Shown one piece after another: positions 53,637 through 62,260 of a DNA stretch of 64,000 nt. The translations under genes were made by a program, and so were the position numbers. Below the pieces are notes generated by a model. That model was not told the DNA's origin. It did not search any database and saw nothing but the letters and a program-made list of their open reading frames with translations. Where the stretch lies: assembly GCA_024638505.1 (NCBI GenBank), contig JAHEKE010000015.1, forward strand, positions 1-64,000. The letters are read 5' to 3'. Source of the DNA: Gammaproteobacteria bacterium (lineage in GTDB: Bacteria; Pseudomonadota; Gammaproteobacteria; Arenicellales; JAANXG01). Position 1 is the first letter of the stretch. Each line of letters begins with the position of its first letter.

Positions 53637-54457
53637 TGTCCAGAATTGATAACACGTTTGCGCAGCTTCGCGAGCAAAACAAATCGGCGCTGATAACTTT
53701 CGTCACCGCCGGAGACCCCGGGCTAGACGTTACCGTTCCGCTGATGCATGCGCTGGTCGAAGCTGGCGCCGATATTCTCGAACTCGGCATTCCTTTTTCT
53801 GACCCCATGGCCGACGGCCCCGTTATTCAACAGGCTAGTGAGCGTGCGCTGTCTGCCGGGGTGGGGACCGCGGATGTAATGGAGCTTGTGCGCACTTTTC
53901 GTGAGCACAATAAGACAACGCCAATTGTGCTTATGGGTTATTTGAACCCAATAGAGATTATAGGATATGAGCAGTTCGCTGCCGCCGCCGGCGACGCGGG
54001 GGCCGATGGAATCATCGTGGTAGATTTGCCACCGGAAGAAGGGGTAGATCTTAACCCGGAATTACGTAAATATGGGATTGACCGCGTGTTTTTGCTTGCC
54101 CCAACCAGTACGCCGCAGAGAGTCAGTTTAATATGCGAGCAGGCGCACGGGTTTATTTACTATGTAGCACTGCGCGGAGTAACCGGTGCTTCCAATTTGG
54201 ATTTGGCCGAAGTCGAATCTCGCATTGAGGATATAAAAATCCAATCCAACCTTCCAGTTGGTGTCGGCTTTGGCATTGACGGTCCGGCGGCGGCAGCTGT
54301 CGTTGCAAGGTTCGCAGATGCGGTGATTGTAGGCAGCGCGCTGGTTCGCATCATTGCCGATAATCAGGGGGATGCGCGTACGCTGATCGACAAAGCGGCA
54401 GCATTTGTCAGTGAACTAAGCCGCGCTGTCAAACAAGCCCGTGAGGGAACAGTTTGA
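53636..54457 (+). CDS. trpA: Tryptophan synthase alpha chain
   Basis: Cleaves indole-3-glycerol phosphate to indole. The 273-residue TIM-barrel has [14 protein letters not shown] (about residues 18-31), the catalytic Glu in [21 protein letters not shown] (parts: [15 protein letters not shown]; about 49-63), the catalytic Asp in [12 protein letters not shown] (about 122-133), and the late GFGIDGP phosphate loop. I use ATG 53636, which overlaps the trpB stop (TGATG); a TTG one codon earlier is less likely. Confidence 0.98.
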   Translation: MSRIDNTFAQLREQNKSALITFVTAGDPGLDVTVPLMHALVEAGADILELGIPFSDPMADGPVIQQASERALSAGVGTADVMELVRTFREHNKTTPIVLMGYLNPIEIIGYEQFAAAAGDAGADGIIVVDLPPEEGVDLNPELRKYGIDRVFLLAPTSTPQRVSLICEQAHGFIYYVALRGVTGASNLDLAEVESRIEDIKIQSNLPVGVGFGIDGPAAAAVVARFADAVIVGSALVRIIADNQGDARTLIDKAAAFVSELSRAVKQAREGTV

Positions 54458-54458
54458 C

Positions 54459-55337
54459 GTGAACTGGTTTGAAAAAATACTGCCGCCAAAGATCAAGACC
54501 GGCACCAGAGACGGCAAACGCGGCGTACCCGAGGGACTGTGGACGAAATGTCCAAATTGCAGCGCGGTCCTGTACAGAGCGGAGCTTGAAAGGAATATGG
54601 ATGTGTGTCCGAAGTGCGATCAGCATTTACGGATTTCGGCTAAAGTTAGGCTTGGTTACTTCTTGGATGAAGGCATGACGCAGGATATGGCTGATGGTTT
54701 ACGGCCGCTGGATACGCTGAGATTCAAAGACAAACGGCGCTACAAAGATAGACTAAATGAGGCGCAGAAGAAAACGGGGCTGGCTGATGCCCTGGTCATT
54801 GCCCAGGCTAAGCTTGAACAAAAGCCCATCATAGCTGCAGCTTTCGAGTTTGATTTTATGGGGGGGTCGATGGGGTCGGTCGTCGGGGAGAGATTCGTCA
54901 GGGCCGTGCACAGCTGTATCGACCAGAGAATTCCACTGGTGTGTTTCAGCGCTTCTGGCGGTGCCCGCATGCAGGAGGCTTTGTTTTCACTGATGCAGAT
55001 GGCCAAGACCAGTGCCGCTCTTACTCAGTTATCCAAAGCCGGCATTCCATTTGTGTCTGTGCTTACTGACCCCACGATGGGCGGAGTGTCAGCCAGCCTG
55101 GCCATGCTGGGAGACGTCATTATTGCCGAACCTAAGGCCCTAATCGGGTTTGCCGGGCCTCGCGTTATTGAGCAGACCGTCCGGGAAACGTTACCCGAGG
55201 GATTTCAGCGTGCCGAGTTTTTGTTGGAACATGGCGCAATAGATATGATCGTAGATCGGCGCGATATGAGATCGAAGATATCCGGTTTACTCGGCGCACT
55301 TTTACCGGAATGGCCGGCTATTTCCAAATCTCCGTAA
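54459..55337 (+). CDS. accD: Acetyl-CoA carboxylase carboxyltransferase subunit beta
   Basis: Carboxyltransferase component forming malonyl-CoA for fatty-acid synthesis, acting with AccA. The protein of 292 residues has an N-terminal zinc ribbon (CPNC about residues 31-34 and CPKC about 50-53), then the crotonase-like core with [11 protein letters not shown] and [21 protein letters not shown] (parts: [18 protein letters not shown]; about 163-180). I place the start at GTG 54459 ([10 protein letters not shown]), preceded by AGGGA and one base after trpA's stop; a GTG six codons upstream overlaps trpA. The order trpA-accD-folC is standard. Confidence 0.97.
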   Translation: MNWFEKILPPKIKTGTRDGKRGVPEGLWTKCPNCSAVLYRAELERNMDVCPKCDQHLRISAKVRLGYFLDEGMTQDMADGLRPLDTLRFKDKRRYKDRLNEAQKKTGLADALVIAQAKLEQKPIIAAAFEFDFMGGSMGSVVGERFVRAVHSCIDQRIPLVCFSASGGARMQEALFSLMQMAKTSAALTQLSKAGIPFVSVLTDPTMGGVSASLAMLGDVIIAEPKALIGFAGPRVIEQTVRETLPEGFQRAEFLLEHGAIDMIVDRRDMRSKISGLLGALLPEWPAISKSP

Positions 55338-55362
55338 GACCTTCAATCCCGAGTTAACCTTG

Positions 55363-56661
55363 ATGGTTGAACATGATCCTGCCGGGGGTCGGCGCGCACT
55401 TTCACAATGGCTCGCTCACATCGAGTCAGTGCATTTTCGTTCTGTTGATCTCGGTTTGGACCGCGTGAGCGCGGTTTTGCAGAAATTACTTCCGCAAGGG
55501 CCGAGTTTCATAGTAATAACCGTGGCGGGGACCAACGGAAAAGGCTCTGCGGTCGAAATGCTGAGCGCTATCTATAGCCAGACGAATCTTTGCGTTGGGA
55601 CTTACACCTCGCCGCATCTGGTAAGTTATACAGAGCGGGTCCAGGTAAACAGGCAGGAGGTGGCGCAGTCTGAGTTGTGTGCCGCGTTTGAAGAAATTGA
55701 ACGATCAAGAGTGGATATCCCTCTTACTTATTTCGAATTCGGTACCCTGGCCGCTCTGCTGATTTTTCAAAACCGCGGTGTGCAGCTGGCTTTGCTGGAA
55801 GTTGGCATGGGTGGGCGACTGGACGCGGTTAATGCAGTAGATCCCAGCGTTGCACTAATAAGCAGCGTGGCCATCGATCATCAATCCTGGCTTGGATCAG
55901 ATCGCGAAGCAATTGCTGTGGAAAAGGCCGGTATCATGCGTAAATCCCGACCAGTTATCTGTGCTGAGCCGGAACCACCGCTGACAATCGCGCAGCAGGC
56001 AGAGAGAATCGGGGCCAAGTTGTATCAGTTAGGCGAACATTTTTCTTACACGAGTCATGGCGACCGGTGGCATTGGATCGGCCCCGGCGTCGAGATGAAA
56101 AATCTGCCTATGCCTCAGATGATTGGTGGATTTCAGCTGCAGAACGCGTCCGGCGTTTTAATGGTAGTTACGGCGCTAAGCCACGCAGTAAGCTTAAGTG
56201 AGGGTCAAATACACCGCGGTCTGTCTTCCGCCCGGCTGCGAGGACGCTTTGAGATCGTTCAGTCAGAGCCCATGATCGTGCTTGACGTAGCGCATAATTT
56301 AGCCGCTGCGGTAGAACTTAGTTTAAACCTTGATGCTTTTTCGGTTGATGGCCAGACGCTGGCGGTCTGCGGCATGCTGCAGGATAAACCGGTGGCGGAA
56401 ATAGCCGCACAGCTGGAGACAACGGTTGATGCCTGGTATTTAGGATCAATCCAGGATGCGCGGGGTTGCACCGCAGATGAGCTTGCCCAGGCAATCAAAA
56501 CAAGAACGACTAAACCCATATTTACCCATGATTCCGTGGTTGCCGCTTATCACGCCGCCTGCAAGCGGGCGGCGTTCTCGGATCGAATAGTAGTTTTTGG
56601 TTCCTTCCATACCGTGGGTGATATAATTGCCGCCTTGAAAACTGATAATGTTGTACATTAA
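55363..56661 (+). CDS. folC: Bifunctional folylpolyglutamate/dihydrofolate synthase
   Basis: Adds L-glutamate to dihydropteroate and folates. The 432-residue Mur-ligase-family protein has the P-loop VAGTNGKGSAVEMLSAI (about residues 53-69), YTSPHLVSYTERVQVN (about 79-94), LLEVGMGGRLDAVNAVDP (about 145-162), and the carbamylated-lysine region EKAGIMRKSRPVI (about 188-200). Start ATG 55363; a TTG one codon earlier is also in frame. It abuts the SPOR-protein gene directly (stop TAA then ATG). Confidence 0.97.
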   Translation: MVEHDPAGGRRALSQWLAHIESVHFRSVDLGLDRVSAVLQKLLPQGPSFIVITVAGTNGKGSAVEMLSAIYSQTNLCVGTYTSPHLVSYTERVQVNRQEVAQSELCAAFEEIERSRVDIPLTYFEFGTLAALLIFQNRGVQLALLEVGMGGRLDAVNAVDPSVALISSVAIDHQSWLGSDREAIAVEKAGIMRKSRPVICAEPEPPLTIAQQAERIGAKLYQLGEHFSYTSHGDRWHWIGPGVEMKNLPMPQMIGGFQLQNASGVLMVVTALSHAVSLSEGQIHRGLSSARLRGRFEIVQSEPMIVLDVAHNLAAAVELSLNLDAFSVDGQTLAVCGMLQDKPVAEIAAQLETTVDAWYLGSIQDARGCTADELAQAIKTRTTKPIFTHDSVVAAYHAACKRAAFSDRIVVFGSFHTVGDIIAALKTDNVVH

Positions 56662-57246
56662 ATGGCGAACTCCTCGCCAGAGTCTGAGTTTGATTTGAAA
56701 AAGCGACTCATCGGAGCTTTTATACTTATAGGATTTGGTGTGGTTGTCCTGCCTGCATTGTTGGGTGGGGAGGATCCTCAACTCGATTCTGATCAAACAC
56801 ACTCGGCACCGTCGGTCGATTCAAAAGTCTTCGTGTCAAAAATTACACCTATCGGTGGCGCTACCCCAAAACTGACACCGTTGGAAAAGCAGGGTACGCA
56901 AAAAGCAGAGCAGCCTGCTGCACAGAAAACGGCGTCAGCGGTCCAAACCATCAGTAAAGCCGAACCTCCGGCGCAACCCGAAGTGAAGCAGGAGGTGAAG
57001 AGCAAAGCTGAACCTGGATGGGTTGTCCGGGTCGGAACCTTCGCTAAACAGGGCAATGCTGAGCGGGTAATGAAAAGATTACAGCAGGCCGGATTTGAGC
57101 CTTCCACGACGAAAATCAGCACTGACAACGGGTCGGCGACAAGAGTGTGGATCGGACCTTACGCGCAACGGGTAGAGGCCGCGCGCATGCGTAAACGAAT
57201 TAACCAGGTAACCGGTGGCGAAGCGTATATTGCGGCCTATCCATAA
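56662..57246 (+). CDS. SPOR domain protein (DedD-like)
   Basis: A 194-residue membrane-anchored cell-division protein. Residues about 11-34 (KRLIGAFILIGFGVVVLPALLGG) form the single N-terminal membrane helix, a Pro/Ala/Lys/Glu-rich periplasmic linker follows, and the C-terminal SPOR domain (GWVVRVGTFAKQGNAERVMKRLQQAGFEP and VWIGPYAQRVEAARMRKRI, seen in parts; about 115-190) binds denuded glycan at the septum. Size and position after folC match DedD. It starts immediately after folC's stop. Confidence 0.93.
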   Translation: MANSSPESEFDLKKRLIGAFILIGFGVVVLPALLGGEDPQLDSDQTHSAPSVDSKVFVSKITPIGGATPKLTPLEKQGTQKAEQPAAQKTASAVQTISKAEPPAQPEVKQEVKSKAEPGWVVRVGTFAKQGNAERVMKRLQQAGFEPSTTKISTDNGSATRVWIGPYAQRVEAARMRKRINQVTGGEAYIAAYP

Positions 57247-57352
57247 CTACCGATTCCCTTAACATATCACCAGAAGCATACAACATGCTGATTAATAAAA
57301 TATTTTATCTTCTCCGCCCCAAGTCGCGCTGCGGCCTGCACCGGCGTTATGC

Positions 57353-57387
57353 CGCGCGTGCTTTCAATCACGCGCGTTCTTCGCGCG
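57353..57387 (+). promoter_or_regulatory. Alternative hairpins upstream of cvpA
   Basis: CGCGCGTG (57353-57360) pairs with CACGCGCG (57369-57376), loop eight bases; the CGCGCG inside the second arm (57371-57376) also pairs with CGCGCG at 57382-57387, loop five bases. The two stems cannot form at once. They lie 43 nt before the cvpA start. No uridine tract follows directly. Confidence 0.45.
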
Positions 57388-57429
57388 AAATCCAGCCCCC
57401 CTGTTCTTCGCTTTTTCCGTAAGCCGCGC

Positions 57430-57921
57430 ATGAACTGGTTTGATTTAGCCATTATCGCAATCGTCGTACTGTTTTCATTAATAGGCATTATTCGGGGATT
57501 CATTAGAGAGGTTTTGTCTCTTCTGTCCTGGATTTTAGCGTTCTGGCTGGCATTTACGTTTGCCGATTCAACCAGTTACCTGCTAGAACCTTATATCGAT
57601 GCCCCCGTACTTCGCTTGATTGCCTCGTTTACTGCGCTGTTCATCAGCGCTTTGCTGCTGCTTACAGTGGCCAGTTTCCTCATCCATAAAGTGTTATCAG
57701 TTAGCGGTATAAGGGGTACGGACCGCGCTCTTGGTGGATTGTTTGGCGCGGTCAAAGGACTGGTTATCATCGCAGCCCTTATGCTGTTTGCGCATGAAAC
57801 GGTGCTGCCTCAGGAAAAATGGTGGCAAACTTCTTTACTGGCGGATCATCTTCAACCGCTGGTGTTGGTCATCCGGGATCTGCTTCCACCGGATATGACC
57901 CAAAGGCTGCAGAGTTCTTAG
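57430..57921 (+). CDS. cvpA: Colicin V production protein CvpA
   Basis: A 163-residue inner-membrane protein with four hydrophobic helices and the family signature: MNWFDLAIIAIVVLFSLIGIIRGFIREVLSLLSW (parts: NWFDLAIIAIVVLFSLIGIIRG; opening), then ALGGLFGAVKGLVIIA near residues 97-112. CvpA affects colicin V export and envelope stress; its biochemical role is not settled. I start at ATG 57430 (MNWFD), as in relatives; the frame is open upstream to ATG 57349, adding 27 basic residues of doubtful reality. The order cvpA-purF is standard. Confidence 0.95.
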   Translation: MNWFDLAIIAIVVLFSLIGIIRGFIREVLSLLSWILAFWLAFTFADSTSYLLEPYIDAPVLRLIASFTALFISALLLLTVASFLIHKVLSVSGIRGTDRALGGLFGAVKGLVIIAALMLFAHETVLPQEKWWQTSLLADHLQPLVLVIRDLLPPDMTQRLQSS

Positions 57922-58015
57922 GGCTTGGTAACGGTCAATATGCGCAATATACAGCTTGACCATACCTGACTTTACTCATAATTTAATCACTATTAAGCCA
58001 ATCTAAACAGCAGAC

Positions 58016-59539
58016 ATGTGTGGCGTCATCGGCATACTCGGGCAGGGGCCAGTTAACCAGGCTATTTACGATGGACTTACCGTCGTACAGCATCGTGGGC
58101 AGGATGCGGCCGGTATCATTACCAGTGACAACGAGCGGGTTTTTCTGCGCAAAGATAACGGCCTGATTCGGGATGTGTTTCACACCCGACATATGCGTCA
58201 CCTGAACGGGAACATGGGTATTGGGCACTGCCGCTACCCGACAGCTGGTTCGAGTTCGCCCGCTGAAGCGCAGCCGTTTTATGTCAACTCACCCTTCGGT
58301 CTCGCTCTTGGGCACAATGGAAACTTAACCAATGCGTCCGAGTTGAGAGAGAGTTTATTTCGTGAGGATCTGCGTCATCTCAATACGAATTCAGATTCGG
58401 AAATACTGTTAAATGTTCTAGCACACGAATTGAATGCCGTGCTCGGCCGGCATCGTGTACAGCTGAGTGAGAAAGATGTGTTCAAAGCCGTAGAGGGGGT
58501 ATTTCGCAGATGCCGCGGGGCTTTTGCGATCGTGGCCATGATCGTAGGTGGAGGAATCCTTGCTTTTCGTGACGCTTTCGGTATTCGGCCTCTAGTGTAC
58601 GGTACACGCGAAACTAAGCGCGGCTTAGAGCATATAATCGCTTCGGAGAGCGTCGCTTTAGACGTCCTGGGGTTTGAATTACGCGGTGACGTCAAGCCCG
58701 GTGAAGCTATTTATCTTGACTATCAGAGTCGAGTACACCGCCAGATCTGTGCAGCAGAAACGGACTACACACCTTGTATTTTTGAACATGTTTATCTTGC
58801 GCGTCCCGACTCCATTATTGATGGCATCGCGGTTCATAAAACGAGGCTGCGCATGGGAGAAAAACTTGCACAAAAACTTCTACGCGAATGGCCAGATCTA
58901 GACATTGATGTAATCATACCTATTCCGGATACGAGCCGTACTGCTGCTCTGCAGATGTCCTATGAATTAGGCCTGAAATACCGCGAAGGTTTTATTAAAA
59001 ACCGCTATATCGGGCGGACCTTTATTATGCCGGGCCAAGCGCAGCGCCGGCATTCTGTTCGGCAGAAACTGAACCCCATCGAGCTTGAGTTCAAGGGCAA
59101 GAATGTACTGCTGGTGGACGATTCGATCGTTCGGGGCAATACGTCTACTCAAATCATTCAAATGGCGCGAGAGGCGGGTGCCAGAAGAGTTTATTTTGCT
59201 TCAGCGGCGCCGCCAGTTCGATATCCGAACGTCTATGGCATCGACATGCCCGATGTGCATGAGCTTGTCGCCGCCGGTCGAAGCGAACATGAAGTATGCA
59301 AGGAAATCGGCGCGGACCGACTAGTGTATCAGGATCTTGATGATTTGGTTGATGCTGCGCATGAGGGCAATCCAGCGATACAGCGATTCGAAACTTCGTG
59401 TTTCAATGGTGACTACGTCACGGGCGATGTTAGTGAGGATTATCTGCATGCCCTGAAGAGGGTACGTAACGACGACGCGAAGAAAAGGGCAACTAATGCC
59501 GTGGAATTGAACGACGTCAACAGTTACACCTACAGTTGA
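58016..59539 (+). CDS. purF: Amidophosphoribosyltransferase
   Basis: First committed step of purine synthesis: PRPP plus glutamine to phosphoribosylamine. The 507-residue protein starts MCGVIGILG, so Cys2 becomes the N-terminal nucleophile of the glutaminase without propeptide. It has HRGQDAAGI (about 24-32), [12 protein letters not shown], and the PRPP-binding loop [18 protein letters not shown] (about 363-380). Length matches E. coli PurF (505). It lies 94 nt after cvpA and 19 nt before metZ. Confidence 0.99.
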   Translation: MCGVIGILGQGPVNQAIYDGLTVVQHRGQDAAGIITSDNERVFLRKDNGLIRDVFHTRHMRHLNGNMGIGHCRYPTAGSSSPAEAQPFYVNSPFGLALGHNGNLTNASELRESLFREDLRHLNTNSDSEILLNVLAHELNAVLGRHRVQLSEKDVFKAVEGVFRRCRGAFAIVAMIVGGGILAFRDAFGIRPLVYGTRETKRGLEHIIASESVALDVLGFELRGDVKPGEAIYLDYQSRVHRQICAAETDYTPCIFEHVYLARPDSIIDGIAVHKTRLRMGEKLAQKLLREWPDLDIDVIIPIPDTSRTAALQMSYELGLKYREGFIKNRYIGRTFIMPGQAQRRHSVRQKLNPIELEFKGKNVLLVDDSIVRGNTSTQIIQMAREAGARRVYFASAAPPVRYPNVYGIDMPDVHELVAAGRSEHEVCKEIGADRLVYQDLDDLVDAAHEGNPAIQRFETSCFNGDYVTGDVSEDYLHALKRVRNDDAKKRATNAVELNDVNSYTYS

Positions 59540-59558
59540 TTGATTGTGCTTAGAGTCA

Positions 59559-60740
59559 ATGGACTGGGATCGATACGGCTTTAATACCCGCTCCGTGCGA
59601 GCGGGTCAGGTCAGAACAGCTGAGGGCGAAAATGCGGAGCCTATTTTTACCACCTCCAGCTTCGTTTTCAAAGATGCCGCCCAGGCTGCGGCGCGTTTCG
59701 CCCAAGAAGAAGAGGGAAACGTCTATTCGCGCTTCACCAATCCCACGGTTAGAACCTTTGAGCAAAGGTTGGCTTCTTTGGAAGGGGGGGAAGCGTGCGT
59801 TGCCACGGCATCGGGGATGGCTGCTATTCTGGCGACCTGTCTTGGTTTGTTGCAAGCGGGTGACCACGTGCTTTCATCGCGTAGCATATTCGGCGCCACC
59901 AGAATTTTGTTTAAAAACATTTTGAGTAGATTCGGCGTAGCTTTTGATTTCGTTTGCGCAACTGATCTGGATGCATGGCAGCAGGCGATAAGGCCGGAGA
60001 CGAAGATACTGTATCTGGAGACACCGGCAAATCCGCTGACCGAGATCATTGATATCGCCGCGCTGGCCGAGATGATCAAGTCACATCAAGCGTTACTGGT
60101 CGTGGACAATTGTTTTTGTACGCCGGCCCTGCAGCTGCCATTCACCATGGGTGCAGATCTGGTCATTCATTCAGCGACTAAGTATCTTGATGGCCAGGGC
60201 AGATGTATAGGTGGTGCGATAGTCGGTGATGAAGAGAGGGTGGGAGACAAGATCTTTTCAATCCTACGCAGTGCCGGACCAACCATGAGTCCGTTCAACG
60301 CCTGGGTGTTTTTAAAGGGATTGGAAACTTTGGATTTACGTATGCGGGCTATCAGTAAGAGTGCAGATGAACTGGCACGATGGCTGACCCTTCAACCAAA
60401 CGTAGAGAGAGTGTTTTACCCCGGGCTGGAAAGCCATCCGCAATACGAACTGGCGCAACGCCAGCAAAAGGCGGCGGGTGGCATCGTATCTTTTGAAGTG
60501 ACAGGCGGGAAAGAAGCGGCTTGGCGATTGATCGATGCGACCAAAATCCTCTCCATCACGGCCAATCTGGGCGACACCAAAACGACGATTACCCACCCAG
60601 CGTCCACTACTCACAGCAAGTGGTCTCCCGAAGAGCGGAGCGAGGCCGGTATAGGCGATAATCTGGTGCGTGTAGCCGTTGGTTTGGAAGAGGTTGGCGA
60701 TATTTGTGCGGATCTGCGCCTCGACCTGTGTGCGGAGTAA
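59559..60740 (+). CDS. metZ: O-succinylhomoserine sulfhydrylase
   Basis: PLP enzyme making homocysteine directly from O-succinylhomoserine and sulfide, in methionine synthesis. The 393-residue Cys/Met-metabolism protein has EPIFTTSSFVF (about residues 28-38), ASGMAAILATCL, the DNCFCTPALQ segment (about 181-190), the PLP lysine in SATKYLDGQGRC (about 206-217), and late SITANLGDTKTTITHPASTTHS (parts: NLGDTKTTITHPASTTHS). I start at ATG 59559 (MDWDRYGFNT), as in pseudomonads; a TTG upstream at 59544 is open. It follows purF, the usual arrangement. Confidence 0.95.
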   Translation: MDWDRYGFNTRSVRAGQVRTAEGENAEPIFTTSSFVFKDAAQAAARFAQEEEGNVYSRFTNPTVRTFEQRLASLEGGEACVATASGMAAILATCLGLLQAGDHVLSSRSIFGATRILFKNILSRFGVAFDFVCATDLDAWQQAIRPETKILYLETPANPLTEIIDIAALAEMIKSHQALLVVDNCFCTPALQLPFTMGADLVIHSATKYLDGQGRCIGGAIVGDEERVGDKIFSILRSAGPTMSPFNAWVFLKGLETLDLRMRAISKSADELARWLTLQPNVERVFYPGLESHPQYELAQRQQKAAGGIVSFEVTGGKEAAWRLIDATKILSITANLGDTKTTITHPASTTHSKWSPEERSEAGIGDNLVRVAVGLEEVGDICADLRLDLCAE

Positions 60741-60812
60741 TCCACGAGCTTTAAACACGCTTGCTTTCGCAGTAACAGCGTTTTCACCGGATGGATTTTA
60801 ATGGGTTTTATC

Positions 60813-61556
60813 TTAATGCACGGAGGGAATGATCTTGCCCTTCGCGTGCAGGCGGAACTCTCCCCCCTCATAGCGCAACACGCTGCTTTGCTCGTACCAG
60901 TCACCCAGTACGATGCGCCTGGCTCGACGTCCATTGACATCAACGGAATGAATGCCGGGACGGTGGGTGTGTCCGTGAATTAAAACATCGATGTTTCGCT
61001 TATTTATTTCCCGCATTACCGAACTTTGGTTGACATCCATGATGTCCATACTGGTCATGGCCTTGTGCAGATTGCTCTGTGAGCGCGCGTTCAGCGCAAG
61101 CTGCAAACGCTTTTCAATCGAGCAACTCAGGAACTCTTTCTGCCACTCAGGATTGCTGACTAGGCTGCGAAACTCCTGATGGGCGACATCATCCGTACAC
61201 ATACTGTCGCCATGCATGAGTAAAACCTCCTTATCATCAATGCTAATCTGCGTTGGATCGGGCAGAAGTATGCAACCCGATGCTTCAGCAAAACTATCGC
61301 CAATCAGAAAATCTCTATTGCCGTGCATGAAGTACACCGTCACACCGCTGTCCACCATTCGCCTGATCGCGGAAACCACCTCAACCTGTCCGGTGACTTC
61401 AGCCGCATCATCGCCGATCCAGAATTCGAAAAGGTCGCCCAGGATGTAGAGCGAGTCAACGGTTCTTGGTATTGCGGTCAGAAAATCGAAAAACAGGTTG
61501 TTGGTCTGCGGACGCTCCGGTGAAAGGTGCAGATCCGAAATAAAAATGATTGTCAT
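60813..61556 (-). CDS. lpxH: UDP-2,3-diacylglucosamine diphosphatase LpxH
   Basis: Hydrolyses UDP-diacylglucosamine to lipid X in lipid A synthesis. The 247-residue calcineurin-like phosphoesterase shows the metal motifs FISDLHLSPERP (about residues 5-16), LGDLFEFWIGDDAA (about 40-53), HGNRDFLIG (about 79-87), LMHGDSMCTDD (about 112-122), and LIHGHTHRPGIH (about 192-203). Length is near E. coli LpxH (240). It overlaps ppiB's stop by four bases; both are on the minus strand, converging on metZ. Confidence 0.97.
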   Translation of the reverse strand: MTIIFISDLHLSPERPQTNNLFFDFLTAIPRTVDSLYILGDLFEFWIGDDAAEVTGQVEVVSAIRRMVDSGVTVYFMHGNRDFLIGDSFAEASGCILLPDPTQISIDDKEVLLMHGDSMCTDDVAHQEFRSLVSNPEWQKEFLSCSIEKRLQLALNARSQSNLHKAMTSMDIMDVNQSSVMREINKRNIDVLIHGHTHRPGIHSVDVNGRRARRIVLGDWYEQSSVLRYEGGEFRLHAKGKIIPSVH

Positions 61557-62065
61557 TTACTGTTTAGTAATTTTACCTTTTCGATAATGATTTCCTTCAT
61601 TGGTACATCGTGGTGTTCGCCTACCGTTGCCGTGCCCACGCCTTCGATGCGCTCCACAACTTCCATGCCGTCTGTAACCCGACCGAAGGCACAGTACCCC
61701 GGATTATTATCTTCGGCACTGTAATCCAGCATGTCGTTGTCCCGGGTGTTGATGAAAAACTGCGAAGTGGCAGAATCCGGGTCGTTCGGAACTCTGGCCA
61801 TCGCAATTGTGCCTCTTTTGTTGCGCAGCCCCCTATCGCTCTCATTTTTTATAGGTATGCGCGTAGTTTTTTGAATTAACCCCGATTCGAATCCGCCGCC
61901 CTGAATGATGAAGTTATCGATAACCCTGTGAAACAGGGTGTTTTGGTAAAAACCTTCGTTCACGTATTGCATGAAGTTGCCAACCGTCAGGGGCAGCTTT
62001 TCGGATTCGAGCTCTACGATAATTCGCCCATAAGAAGTCTCAATACTGACTCGAGGCTGGCTCAT
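61553..62065 (-). CDS. ppiB: Peptidyl-prolyl cis-trans isomerase B (cyclophilin)
   Basis: A 170-residue cyclophilin without signal peptide, so cytoplasmic. The catalytic Arg and core are in FYQNTLFHRVIDNFIIQGGGFESG (parts: FHRVIDNFIIQGGGFESG; about residues 40-57), with IAMARVPNDPDSATSQFFIN (about 87-106) and GYCAFGRVTDGMEVVERI. Length fits PpiB (164). It is divergent from ilvB and co-transcribed with lpxH, an arrangement common in gammaproteobacteria. Confidence 0.96.
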   Translation of the reverse strand: MSQPRVSIETSYGRIIVELESEKLPLTVGNFMQYVNEGFYQNTLFHRVIDNFIIQGGGFESGLIQKTTRIPIKNESDRGLRNKRGTIAMARVPNDPDSATSQFFINTRDNDMLDYSAEDNNPGYCAFGRVTDGMEVVERIEGVGTATVGEHHDVPMKEIIIEKVKLLNSK

Positions 62066-62143
62066 TTTTAGATTTTCCTCATGGGTAACGGCTTAACCTT
62101 GCGTATTGTCCTAAAAAGTGGGCCTACTTCTCAATGGGTTTAA

Positions 62144-62173
62144 TTTACTTACGGCATTGCGGCCGTTTATACT
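62144..62173 (+). promoter_or_regulatory. Candidate promoter upstream of ilvB
   Basis: TTTACT (62144-62149), 18 bases, TATACT (62168-62173). The predicted start is near 62180, directly in front of the hairpin at 62183-62205. Either this is the promoter and the hairpin is at the RNA 5' end, or a more distant promoter feeds a leader. Confidence 0.35.
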
Positions 62174-62182
62174 ACGTTTTTG

Positions 62183-62205
62183 AGCCCGGGAGCGGGCTTT
62201 TTTTT
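62183..62205 (+). terminator. Intrinsic terminator/attenuator-like hairpin before ilvB
   Basis: AGCCCG-GGAG-CGGGCT followed by eight thymines on the plus strand: a textbook rho-independent terminator. No plus-strand gene lies between it and metZ, which ends about 1.4 kb away, so its likely target is the ilvB leader. A short frame starting at ATG 62134 runs through it (34 residues with several Leu/Val/Ile codons). Confidence 0.65.
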
Positions 62206-62260
62206 CTCAGAGTGCGATTTCAAACAAGTCATTAACATAAGCTTTAGGGGATAGCAAACG

